A DNA stretch of 64,000 nucleotides from JBDHBD01 sp039586095 (GTDB taxonomy: Bacteria > Gemmatimonadota > Gemmatimonadetes > Palauibacterales > Palauibacteraceae). Location: the NCBI GenBank assembly GCA_039586095.1, contig JBDHLB010000025.1, positions 1-64,000 on the forward strand, read 5' to 3'. Made by a program: the position numbers and the translations under genes. Of the stretch, positions 44,188-51,334 are shown piece by piece. Each line of letters begins with the position of its first letter. Positions within the stretch are counted from its first letter, which is position 1. A model generated the notes under the pieces. It saw only the letters and a list, made by a program, of their open reading frames with translations. It made no database searches and was not told where the DNA came from.

Positions 44188-44548
44188 ACTGGATTTTCTC
44201 AGCTACGCGTCTCGAGTGGTTTCGCCACACGCCGAACACCCCGCGATCCTCGCCGCGGGGCCGGAGCCGCTCCGTCGCCCCGCGATCGGGCACGTGAAAC
44301 GGACAACGACAGTTCGGCGCTTCACCTACGTGTACCAATAGCTTACAGCCGGGTTTCGGGCGTGGGAATGCCGCATGAGCGACCCGCACCAGTTGGCCCC
44401 GGCCAGATCGGCCGATTTGGCAGCGAATCTCGTGGTTCGGAAGCGGGCTCGCATCCTGCTCCCGGTAGGACGGTGACGGAGCCCCGGCGAAGAAAGTCTT
44501 TGGGGTGAAGCAGGTGGCTCGCCCCGGCGACAGCGGAAGGAGGGTCCG
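44188..44548. other. 361-bp divergent intergenic region
   Basis: No gene is seen on either strand. It contains a 7-bp perfect hairpin CCCCGCG-(8)-CGCGGGG at 44239-44260 and an exact 10-bp direct repeat GCCCCGGCGA at 44481 and 44521, 40 bp apart, immediately before the unknown gene at 44549. It must hold the promoters of both divergent genes. I could not match it to a known riboswitch class. Confidence 0.6.
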
Positions 44549-45280
44549 ATGATCCTGCCGAACGTCCGTGCATCGTTCGGACGGACAGAGGCCGAATGGC
44601 TGGTTCGACTCCTGAGCGTGGGAGACGAGCGCCGTCAGCGACACTGGGAGGGTGTGCTTGCCGAGCGCGGCATCGATCCTCTCCTGGACGACCCTCGTAC
44701 GCTCGACGCGATTCTCCGCCAACCCACGCTGGCCCCGCTCCCCCCACCGCTCGTCGTGTACGTCATCCTGCGGCAGACAATGCTGGAGAGAGGCATCGAG
44801 AGTCGGGCGCTCTGCGACTATGTCGCGGCGCTGGTGCTTCACTTCGGGGAAGGCCGCCGGGCTCTGCGAATCCGGGAGTATGACGACCAGGAGTACCGGT
44901 ACCTCGTCGACATCGTGGCGGAGGCGGATGAGGCGAGCGGCACCCGCGCATTCCTGCTGCACGCGCACCTGGGGAACTACGCGCTGTGGCTCTCGGGCCT
45001 GTTCCCGGACTTCATCGTGGCGCGGGTACAGCGGAAGGGAGGACCGGGGCTCGATTACTACGAGACGCTCGGTCAGACGGGCTATCGGCTGGCTGCTGGC
45101 GACCCGTACGCCCGCCATCACGCGCTACACGGGCTGTACGACATGGCAGCGGACGCGTTCGGGCCGGTCCGCAGGGCTCTGAACACGTTTTCCGACACGT
45201 ATCTGCTGCCCAAGGCGTCAGCACCCGACGACCGGGTGCTGCGGCAGGCCACGAACGACTATCAGGATCACACGGATTGA
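44549..45280 (+). CDS. Unknown 243-aa cytoplasmic protein
   Basis: A 243-aa protein that I do not recognise. The first half is helical (GRTEAEWLVRLLSVGDERRQ, PPPLVVYVILRQTMLERGIE), and ALCDYVAALVLHFGEGRRAL precedes a central YLVDIVAEADEASGTRAF. The second half has HAHLGNYALWLSGLFPDFIV and a Tyr-rich DYYETLGQTGYRL. No signal or membrane segment is certain. A strong ribosome-binding site (GGAAGGAGGG) is present before the ATG. It sits just upstream of the Fur-family gene but has its own long leader. Confidence 0.75.
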   Translation: MILPNVRASFGRTEAEWLVRLLSVGDERRQRHWEGVLAERGIDPLLDDPRTLDAILRQPTLAPLPPPLVVYVILRQTMLERGIESRALCDYVAALVLHFGEGRRALRIREYDDQEYRYLVDIVAEADEASGTRAFLLHAHLGNYALWLSGLFPDFIVARVQRKGGPGLDYYETLGQTGYRLAAGDPYARHHALHGLYDMAADAFGPVRRALNTFSDTYLLPKASAPDDRVLRQATNDYQDHTD

Positions 45281-45305
45281 TCGGCTTGCTGGCCGCCCCT
45301 ATCTT
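45277..45305 (+). promoter_or_regulatory. Predicted sigma-70 promoter of fur-family gene
   Basis: TTGATC at 45277 and TATCTT at 45300 are separated by exactly 17 bp. Transcription would begin near 45312. That point lies inside a 20-bp perfect palindrome, which suggests negative control. Confidence 0.6.
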
Positions 45306-45325
45306 GTTCTCAACCGGTTGAGAAC
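45306..45325. promoter_or_regulatory. Perfect 20-bp palindrome, probable Fur-type operator
   Basis: GTTCTCAACCGGTTGAGAAC is a perfect inverted repeat that begins directly after the predicted -10 element and covers the expected transcription start, 25 bp before the Fur-family ATG. Fur, PerR and Zur operators are inverted repeats of similar length and commonly sit at their own promoters. Binding is inferred. Confidence 0.65.
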
Positions 45326-45350
45326 GGACAATCCACCCCCGCATACGTAG

Positions 45351-45848
45351 ATGACGCAGGTCGTTACGACCCGGCCGCCGCTCGGCTGTGCGGCCGTCAT
45401 GATGGGCCTTTTCCGGGCGGCCCTGCAGGAGCATCGCCTGCCCGTGACCCACCAGCGCGAGGCGATCGCTCGCGTGTTGTTCGAGTCGGCGCGACATCTC
45501 TCGGCCGATGACGTCTCCGCTCAGCTGCGCGCGCGGGGGGAGCACATAGGCAAGGCGACCATCTACCGGACCCTGAGCCTCCTCGTGGAGGTCGGCCTGG
45601 CCACCGAGCACGACTTCGACGAAGGGTTCAAGCGGTACGAGACTCGGGCCGGGCCGGCACACCACGACCACCTGATCTGCACGTCGTGCGGGCAGGTGAT
45701 CGAGTTCCACCGCGACGACCTCGACGCGCTGCAGAGTGACGTCGCCCGGGCGGAGGGCTTTCACGTTCTCACGCGCCAGCTCAAGCTGTATGGGTTGTGC
45801 GCCCGGTGTGACGACGAGGCCGTCGGCGAGTACACGATTCCTCGCTGA
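45351..45848 (+). CDS. Fur-family transcriptional regulator
   Basis: A 165-aa Fur/Zur/PerR-type repressor. The winged helix runs LPVTHQREAIARVLFESARH, LSADDVSAQLRARGEHIGKA, TIYRTLSLLVEVGLA. The dimer domain has HHDHLICTSCGQVIEF (regulatory His/Cys) and the second CxxC as LCARCDD, so the structural zinc site is complete. Whether it senses iron, zinc, manganese or peroxide cannot be fixed from sequence. The first 16 residues are extra compared with homologues; ATG at 45399 is an alternative start. It is likely autoregulated through the palindrome at 45306. Confidence 0.92.
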   Translation: MTQVVTTRPPLGCAAVMMGLFRAALQEHRLPVTHQREAIARVLFESARHLSADDVSAQLRARGEHIGKATIYRTLSLLVEVGLATEHDFDEGFKRYETRAGPAHHDHLICTSCGQVIEFHRDDLDALQSDVARAEGFHVLTRQLKLYGLCARCDDEAVGEYTIPR

Positions 45849-45889
45849 CTCGGCGGCCCTGCTGCGAACCGCGACCGGATAAGAGAACC

Positions 45890-46465
45890 CTGTCGAACGA
45901 ACGAGAGCGTCTCTGCCAGCTGCTGACCGAGCGATCCTTCCAGGTGGGCGATTTCCAGCTCGCCTCGGGGGCTCGCAGTGATTTCTACATCGACTGCCGG
46001 ACCACCACGATGCACGCCGAGGGTCAGGTCCTGCTCGGCAAGGCCGGTTTCGAGGCCCTGCGCCAGGAAGGGCTTAGGCCGGACGCGATCGGCGGCCTCA
46101 CGATGGGGGCGGACCCCCTCGCGTACGCGATCGCGGCCGAGAGCTGGAGGCAGGGCGATCCGATTCACGCTTTTTCCGTCCGTAAGCGAGCGAAGCGCCA
46201 CGGAAAAGGCCGCCGAATCGAGGGCTGCTTCGAGCCGGGTGCGCGCGTGGTGATCGTCGAGGATGTGATCACGACGGGCGGATCGGCACTGCAGGCCTGC
46301 GAGGCCGTGCGGGCCGAGCAAGGCGACGTGCTGGCGTTGCTCGCCCTCGTCGATCGTCAGGAGGGCGGCCGCGCGGCGATCGAGCGAGCCGGTCTCAAGA
46401 CGATCGTTCTCGTCACGGCGCAGGACCTGCGCGACTGTCTGGCTCGTACGGACGATGTTCCGTAA
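45890..46465 (+). CDS. pyrE: Orotate phosphoribosyltransferase, probable CTG start
   Basis: A PyrE of about 191 aa. The PRPP loop is RVVIVEDVITTGGSALQACE, and the flexible loop is SVRKRAKRHGKGRRIEG. The N-terminal helix of the family (NERERLCQLLTERSFQVGDF, followed by QLASGARSDFYIDCR) is encoded from 45890. The first standard start is GTG at 45944, which would remove that helix, and no ATG, GTG or TTG exists upstream in frame before the region loses homology. CTG at 45890, after GGATAAGAG, is the best fit. The enzyme converts orotate and PRPP to OMP. It overlaps the proline dehydrogenase start by 11 bp. Confidence 0.9.
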   Translation: MSNERERLCQLLTERSFQVGDFQLASGARSDFYIDCRTTTMHAEGQVLLGKAGFEALRQEGLRPDAIGGLTMGADPLAYAIAAESWRQGDPIHAFSVRKRAKRHGKGRRIEGCFEPGARVVIVEDVITTGGSALQACEAVRAEQGDVLALLALVDRQEGGRAAIERAGLKTIVLVTAQDLRDCLARTDDVP

Positions 46466-47366
46466 GCCCCTCCTCTTCCTCAGCGAGCGGGAGGACGTTC
46501 GGGACTTCCTTCTCAAGCTTCCTTTCGCCGACGGGCTGGCCAGTCGGTTCGTGGCCGGGAACAGCCTCAACGAAGCTCTGCCCGCCGTGAAACAACTGAA
46601 CGAGACGGGCTTCAGGGTCACGCTCGACTATCTGGGCGAGAGCGTGAGCGACCGGGCAGAGGCGGAGCAGGCGACCGACATCTACGTCGAAAGCCTCGAG
46701 ATCATCGAGCGTAGCGAGGCCGATTCGACCATTTCGCTCAAACCCACGCAGCTCGGACTGGACATCGACGAGGACTTCTGCGCCGAGAACGTCGCCCGCG
46801 TTGTGCGGCGCGCCTCGGAGCTGGGGAGCTTCGTCCGCATCGACATGGAGGACTCGGACCACACCGACTCCACCTTGCGGGTCTTCCGGAAGGTGTTCGC
46901 CCAGCACCGCAACGTGGGGTGCGTGATCCAGTCCTACCTCCACCGGTCGGAAGAGGATGTGAAGCAGCTCGTTGAAATCGGGGCGCCGGTCAGACTGTGC
47001 AAAGGGGCGTACGACGAAGGGCCCGAGGTCGCCTTCCAGGACAAACGGGACATCGACGCGAACTTCGTTCGCCTGATGAAGCTGCTTCTCGGCGGCGGCG
47101 CGCCGACGGCGATCGCTACGCACGACGACCGGATGATCGAGGCCACGCGCCAGCACGTCGCCGAGAACGGGATCGGGACCGACGATTTCGAGTTTCAGAT
47201 GCTGTACGGAGTGCGGCGCGACTACCAGGCCAGCCTGATCGCCGACGGCTACGGCATGCGGATCTACGTCCCGTACGGCGAGCAGTGGTACCCCTACTTC
47301 ATGCGCCGCATGGCGGAGCGACCCGCCAACCTGTTCTTCGTCGTCCGGGCCGCGCTCGGCGACTAG
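46455..47366 (+). CDS. Proline dehydrogenase (monofunctional)
   Basis: A 303-aa FAD enzyme with the ProDH barrel. Recognised blocks are GFRVTLDYLGESVSDRAEAE, ISLKPTQLGLDID, CVIQSYLHRSEEDV, VRLCKGAYDE, AIATHDDRMIEA, FQMLYGVRRD and the substrate strand YVPYGEQWYPYFMRRMAERP. It oxidises proline to 1-pyrroline-5-carboxylate and passes electrons to quinone. The P5C dehydrogenase partner is not in the window, so it is a stand-alone PutB-type rather than PutA. ATG overlaps the pyrE stop. Confidence 0.94.
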   Translation: MFRKPLLFLSEREDVRDFLLKLPFADGLASRFVAGNSLNEALPAVKQLNETGFRVTLDYLGESVSDRAEAEQATDIYVESLEIIERSEADSTISLKPTQLGLDIDEDFCAENVARVVRRASELGSFVRIDMEDSDHTDSTLRVFRKVFAQHRNVGCVIQSYLHRSEEDVKQLVEIGAPVRLCKGAYDEGPEVAFQDKRDIDANFVRLMKLLLGGGAPTAIATHDDRMIEATRQHVAENGIGTDDFEFQMLYGVRRDYQASLIADGYGMRIYVPYGEQWYPYFMRRMAERPANLFFVVRAALGD

Positions 47367-47439
47367 ATTTGAAGGCACAGCCGGCCGCCGATCGCACCAT
47401 CGACGGGCCGCGGATCGAGACGTCGAGCGGGGAGTACGG

Positions 47440-48036
47440 ATGGGCATGATCGAGTTTACCGAAGCCGCGAAACGGCAGATCCGGACTTTCATAGAGCAGG
47501 ATGGCGCGCCCGACCTCGCCGTGCGGGTGCGCGTGGCAAATCCGAGTCCTGTCCAGCCACAGTACGAGATGACGCTCATCGAACTGGCCGAGCGCACGGC
47601 GGAGGATGAGAGCTTCGAGGCCGAAGGGATCCCCGTCGTGGTCGACAGCGAGAGCGCGAGAATCCTGGAAGGCACCCGGGTCGACTGGGTGGACACGTTG
47701 CAGGAGAGCGGCTTCAAGTTCCACAACCCGAACATCCAGCCGCTGGGCTCGGAGCCGCTGACCGGTCCCCTGGTCGAGCGCGTGAAGCGTGTGATCGACG
47801 AGCGGATCAATCCCAGCGTGGCCATGCACGGGGGTGCGGTGAGCCTGGTCGACATCCGGGACAACATCGTGTACCTGAAGATGTCCGGCGGCTGTCAGGG
47901 CTGCGGCATGGCCTCGGTCACCCTGACCCAGGGGGTCAAGCAGGTCCTGCACGACATGGTGCCGGAGATCGTCGACGTGCAGGACGTGACGGACCACGCC
48001 GCGGGCACCGACCCGTACTTCTCGCCCGCGAAGTGA
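47440..48036 (+). CDS. nfuA: NfuA-type Fe-S cluster carrier
   Basis: A 198-aa two-domain protein. Residues 1-100 form an A-type (HesB-like) domain without any cysteine, the normal degenerate form in NfuA. Residues 110-185 are the NifU-C domain with the cluster motif SGGCQGCGMASVTLTQGV, where CxxC binds a 4Fe-4S cluster at a dimer interface. It delivers clusters to targets such as aconitase or lipoate synthase. ATG start with GGGGAGTACG upstream; an alternative ATG is two codons in. It overlaps the next gene as GTGA. Confidence 0.93.
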   Translation: MGMIEFTEAAKRQIRTFIEQDGAPDLAVRVRVANPSPVQPQYEMTLIELAERTAEDESFEAEGIPVVVDSESARILEGTRVDWVDTLQESGFKFHNPNIQPLGSEPLTGPLVERVKRVIDERINPSVAMHGGAVSLVDIRDNIVYLKMSGGCQGCGMASVTLTQGVKQVLHDMVPEIVDVQDVTDHAAGTDPYFSPAK

Positions 48037-48551
48037 CCAGGGGCGACGGGGACGCGCCCCGGCGCCGGGTCCTCCTCCTGATCGCCTCTTCCACGTACAA
48101 AGCCGAGGATTTCCTCGACGCGGCGTCGACCTTGGGCATCGACGTGACGGTCGGCTCCGACCAGCAGCAGACCCTGGCCGAGCTGACCCCGGGAACCAGC
48201 CTGCAAGTCGATTTCCGAGAGCTCGATCGGTCCATGGCGAAGGTCTTGGAGCTGCACGCCGACTATCCGTTCGCTGGTGTCGTCGCCGCGGAGGACGAGG
48301 GCGTTCTACTGGCGGCGGCGGTGGGCGAGACGCTGGGGCTCAAACAAACCCCTCCAGAGGCTGCCGCCCGGGCGCGACGCAAGGATTTCTTCCGGGCCTG
48401 TCTGCAGGTGGCGGGACTTCCCTGCCCCCCGTTTCGCGTCTTCCCGCTCGACGCCGACCCGGCCGAGCTCGCCACGGCGCTTTCGCGCTCTCCCGGCTTT
48501 CCCTGTGTTCTCAAACCGCTCGCCCTGTCGGCCGGTCGGGGCGTGGCGTGA
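48033..48551 (+). CDS. ATP-grasp protein, N-terminal part of split gene
   Basis: A 172-aa frame holding the pre-ATP-grasp domain (RRRVLLLIASSTYKAEDFLD, VTVGSDQQQTLAEL) and the first part of the ATP-grasp fold, up to GFPCVLKPLALSAGRGV, the strand with the ATP-binding lysine. It stops directly after a tandem duplication GCGTG-GCGTG at 48541-48550. Removing one copy restores the frame into the next segment (AGRGVIRVD). GTG start overlaps the nfuA stop. The intact protein would be a carbamoyl-phosphate-synthase-like ligase of about 430 aa that joins a carboxylate to an amine; substrate unknown. Confidence 0.75.
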   Translation: MTRGDGDAPRRRVLLLIASSTYKAEDFLDAASTLGIDVTVGSDQQQTLAELTPGTSLQVDFRELDRSMAKVLELHADYPFAGVVAAEDEGVLLAAAVGETLGLKQTPPEAAARARRKDFFRACLQVAGLPCPPFRVFPLDADPAELATALSRSPGFPCVLKPLALSAGRGVA

Positions 48552-49324
48552 TCCGCGTCGATCGTCACGAGGAGACGGCAGAAGTCTTCCAGCGTGTGGT
48601 GCGGATCATCGAAGCCGCCAACGAGGAGACACCAGGCGCGACGCCACCTGCCGTGCTGGCCGAGACGTACGTGCCGGGCGAGGAAGTCACCCTGGAGGGC
48701 ATCCTGCACGACGGGAGGCTCGAGCCGTTGGCCCTGTTGGACAAGCCCGACCCGCTGGAGGGACCGTACTTCGAAGAGACCCTGTTCGTCACACCGTCGA
48801 GTCACGCGCCCGAAGTGCAGCGCGCGATCGTGGCAGTCGTGGAGCGGACGGTCGAGGCGCTTGGCCTGAGGGAAGGGCCGGTACACGCCGAGCTGCGGAT
48901 CAACGAAGACGGCGTGTGGCCGCTCGAGGTGGCGCCTCGCACGATCGGGGGTCTGTGTGCTCGCCTGTTCCGCTACCGCTCGGGCTACTCGCTGGAGGAG
49001 GTCGTACTGCGGCATGCGCTGGATCTAGAGCTTCCGGAGCCGGTGGTGGACGCTCCGGCGGCCGGCGTGCTGATGCTCCCGACCTCGCTGGCTGGGGTGC
49101 TGCTTGGCGTGAAGGGCCAGGAGACGGCGCGGGCCGTGAGAGGGATCGAGGACGTGGTCATCTCGATTCACCCCGGCGGTGAGGTGGTCCCGCTCCCCGA
49201 GGGTCACCGCTATCTCGGGTTCATCTTCGCGCAGGCGGACACGCCCTGCGATGTGGTGGCGGCGCTGCGGGACGCGCATGGGCGGTTGGAGATCGAGATC
49301 GAGCCAGTCGCTTTCGCTGGATGA
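48548..49324 (+). CDS. ATP-grasp protein, C-terminal part of split gene
   Basis: A 258-aa frame starting GTG, which overlaps the stop of the first part (GTGA). It contains the rest of the ATP-grasp fold: VLAETYVPGEEVTLEGILHD, GPVHAELRINEDGVWPLEVA with the metal-binding Glu/Asn, and RTIGGLCARLFRYRSGYSLE. The C-terminal lid resembles biotin-carboxylase- and L-amino-acid-ligase-like members. If the duplication is real, the GTGA overlap could still allow both parts to be made as two chains. Its stop overlaps the next gene as ATGA. Confidence 0.78.
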   Translation: MIRVDRHEETAEVFQRVVRIIEAANEETPGATPPAVLAETYVPGEEVTLEGILHDGRLEPLALLDKPDPLEGPYFEETLFVTPSSHAPEVQRAIVAVVERTVEALGLREGPVHAELRINEDGVWPLEVAPRTIGGLCARLFRYRSGYSLEEVVLRHALDLELPEPVVDAPAAGVLMLPTSLAGVLLGVKGQETARAVRGIEDVVISIHPGGEVVPLPEGHRYLGFIFAQADTPCDVVAALRDAHGRLEIEIEPVAFAG

Positions 49325-49821
49325 TGAGCGCTGTTCGAATGACCTCGGCAGAGCCCGTTTACGAAGAAAAGGTCTCGTCGGCCAGAACCGAAGCGCTGTT
49401 CCTGGCCCTTACCTCCCTCTTTCTCCTGCTTCTCACATGGAAGCTTCGGGTCGGCAACGGCGGTTTCCTGACTATCGTCTTCCTCTGCCTCGCCAGCCTC
49501 TTCCTGTTCCATTCGCTCAACTACAGAACACTCGTCATCCGGCTGTCCTCGGAGTGGCTGGCTCTCAAGTTCGGCATCTTCACATGGAATATTGAGCTGC
49601 AGAACATCGAGGCCTGCCGTCTCGACAACGTATCGCTGTGGAGGATCGGGGGCGCGGGCATCCACTTCACCTTCATCCGGCGAAGGTACCGCGCCTTTCT
49701 GAATTTCCTGGAGCATCCCAGGGTGGTCGTTACGCTCAAGCAGAAGAAGGGTCCGGTCCGTGAGATCGCGTTCTCGACCCGCAACCCGGAGGAAATCATG
49801 GGGCTCATCCGAAGCCGATGA
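49321..49821 (+). CDS. Unknown two-helix membrane protein with PH-like domain
   Basis: A 166-aa protein with two adjacent hydrophobic helices near the N-terminus (FLALTSLFLLLLTW and LTIVFLCLASLFLFHSL) followed by a beta-rich cytoplasmic domain (LVIRLSSEWLALKFGIFTWN, VVVTLKQKKGPVREIAF, STRNPEEIMGLI). The layout resembles the bacterial PH-domain (bPH/DUF304-like) membrane proteins. ATG overlaps the ATP-grasp stop and the stop overlaps the next frame as ATGA. Function unknown. Confidence 0.75.
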   Translation: MMSAVRMTSAEPVYEEKVSSARTEALFLALTSLFLLLLTWKLRVGNGGFLTIVFLCLASLFLFHSLNYRTLVIRLSSEWLALKFGIFTWNIELQNIEACRLDNVSLWRIGGAGIHFTFIRRRYRAFLNFLEHPRVVVTLKQKKGPVREIAFSTRNPEEIMGLIRSR

Positions 49822-50266
49822 GAGTGCGGAACGTCCATCAGCGCCAGATCAGATACGAGATCGAGCGTTACGTACCCGGCGAGGAGATCGTGTTCAGGTG
49901 CATCTCGCCCCAGGCTTTCACGGCACGCACGGGTATTCCGCGACTCCGCGGGCCGACGGTGGGACCCTGCTTGTTCACGAGATCGACATGCGGATCTCGG
50001 GAGTCGCGAGACTGTCGTGGCCGCTGGTTTTCAGGCCGCTGCACGACGCCTTGATGGAAGGTTCTCTGGATCTGGCGGAGGAGGCGTGCACACCAGGGTT
50101 CGGGCGACGAGCGAGCTGGTCTCCCTACGTGAAGTTGCTCCGCCGGGCCCTCGGGGCCGCGGACATCGGAGGACAGCGCGGCATGGGGAGGAAGAAGGCG
50201 GAGCACTCGACGACCTGGAAACACGCTTCTATTCGACAGCGGACAAACTCGCCAAGCTCGTCATGA
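49818..50266 (+). pseudogene. Decayed SRPBCC (polyketide-cyclase-like) gene
   Basis: It starts MRVRNVHQRQIRYEIERYVP, but in SRPBCC relatives about 50 residues separate MRVRNVH-type starts from the GPIRYxVExYxPG strand, so an internal deletion is likely. After QAF near 49913 the frame shifts by one missing base and continues in another frame as HGTHGYSATPRADGGTLLVH, MRISGVARLSWPLVFRPLHD and WSPYVKLLRRALGA, which matches the end of the family. The last 35 codons to 50266 do not match. A third frame to 50286 ends in DDLETRFYSTADKLAKLVMT, which may be from a different gene. The gene is probably non-functional. Confidence 0.7.
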
Positions 50267-50331
50267 CGCACGTGGCGAGCGGCTGAGCGAGCCGACCGAC
50301 GAATCACCGTTCCCGTTGATGGAGGAGGCAT

Positions 50332-50841
50332 ATGAACTGGGCCGCTCTCGGAGCGATTGGAGAGACTCTCGGCGCTATCGGCGTTATCGTGACGCTCATC
50401 TACCTGGCCCGTCAGATCGGTCAGAACACGAGGGCCATGCGTCTGTCGACGTCCCATTCCATCGCGACGGCCGCGCGTGAGTGGAACAGGCCGCTTCTCG
50501 CCGACCCCGAGCTGGCTTGGACGTTTCAGGTGGGCACCGAGGATCCATCACAGCTCGACGAGAAGGAACAGGCGCGTTTCATCGAGCTTTGTTTCTCGCT
50601 GCTCCGGATGTTCGAAGACGCGCAGTACCAGTTCGATCACGGTGCGCTGGATCCCGACATCTGGACGGGTTACGAGAAGCTCTACGCCACCTACGCGAAG
50701 GCCCCCGGCTTCCAGGCGTATTGGGCGAAGCGCAAAGCGACCTTTCGACCCAAATTTCGGGACTTCATCGACGGATACGACCCCACGGAAATCGCCACCT
50801 GGGGGGCGTTGAAGGGAGAAGGCGAGTATCTGACGATTTGA
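50332..50841 (+). CDS. Conserved hypothetical single-pass membrane protein
   Basis: A 169-aa protein with an N-terminal helix (LGAIGETLGAIGVIVTLIYL) followed by ARQIGQNTRAMRLSTSHSIA and a soluble helical domain with a FEDAQYQFDHGALDPDIWTG segment. This pattern, a Gly/Ala/Ile-rich helix followed by an RQNT motif and then an FxxxY..G domain, is common in marine bacterial genomes but has no assigned role. Very strong ribosome-binding site GGAGGAGG. It lies between decayed genes, so it may be part of an accessory block. Confidence 0.82.
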   Translation: MNWAALGAIGETLGAIGVIVTLIYLARQIGQNTRAMRLSTSHSIATAAREWNRPLLADPELAWTFQVGTEDPSQLDEKEQARFIELCFSLLRMFEDAQYQFDHGALDPDIWTGYEKLYATYAKAPGFQAYWAKRKATFRPKFRDFIDGYDPTEIATWGALKGEGEYLTI

Positions 50842-51001
50842 CCAGCGCCCGCGTAGAATTGGCAGCGGCCAGGCTTTCCGGGCATCGCCGTTCCTCAGGT
50901 CTTGCTGCCAGGCCAGGTCGAAGAGTTGGCCAGCGAGTTGGCCACCTGCTACGGGGTGCGGGTGGAGTTATGGGTTCGGTAAGACGGCAGGGGAGTGACG
51001 C

Positions 51002-51334
51002 GTGCGCTATCACCATGTAGGTATTCCCACGACCGAGATACGGGATGGAGAGCACCGCCTGCCCGAGCTGGGCATGTACGTGTCAGGGTACGAGACGAGC
51101 CCGTATCGCGTGGAATGGATGCGGTTCGAGGAGAGCAGCCCGCTGCCGGAGCTGGTGCGGACTGTCGCGCACGTCGCCTTCGAGGTGGACGATCTGGAGG
51201 AAGCCATCCGCGGAAAGGAAGTGCTGATCGCGCCGAACACGGTGTCCGAGGGAGTGAGGGTAGCCTTTATCGTGGACAACGGCGCGCCGATCGAATTCCT
51301 GGAAGTACAGTCGGTGGAGAAGGAGGAGAGATGA
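51002..51334 (+). CDS. VOC/glyoxalase-like small protein
   Basis: A 110-aa protein with a single vicinal-oxygen-chelate half-fold. It starts VRYHHVGIPTTEIRDGEHRL (the His could bind metal), and has VAHVAFEVDDLEEAIRGKEV and VAFIVDNGAPIEFLEVQS, with the Glu that closes the metal site. VOC proteins handle glyoxalase, dioxygenase or antibiotic-binding roles. GTG start. It overlaps the next gene as ATGA. The upstream 160 bp carries a short coding-like frame ending EELASELATCYGVRVELWVR with no start, possibly a remnant. Confidence 0.85.
   Translation: MRYHHVGIPTTEIRDGEHRLPELGMYVSGYETSPYRVEWMRFEESSPLPELVRTVAHVAFEVDDLEEAIRGKEVLIAPNTVSEGVRVAFIVDNGAPIEFLEVQSVEKEER

Noticed and set aside
44400..44548. 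Riboswitch in the leader of the unknown gene
   Set aside because: No conserved core of the cobalamin, glycine, TPP, SAM or cyclic-di-GMP classes could be matched; only short hairpins and a direct repeat are present.
47440..47740. Loss of cysteines in the first domain of the Fe-S carrier as a defect
   Set aside because: A cysteine-free A-type domain is the normal state in NfuA.
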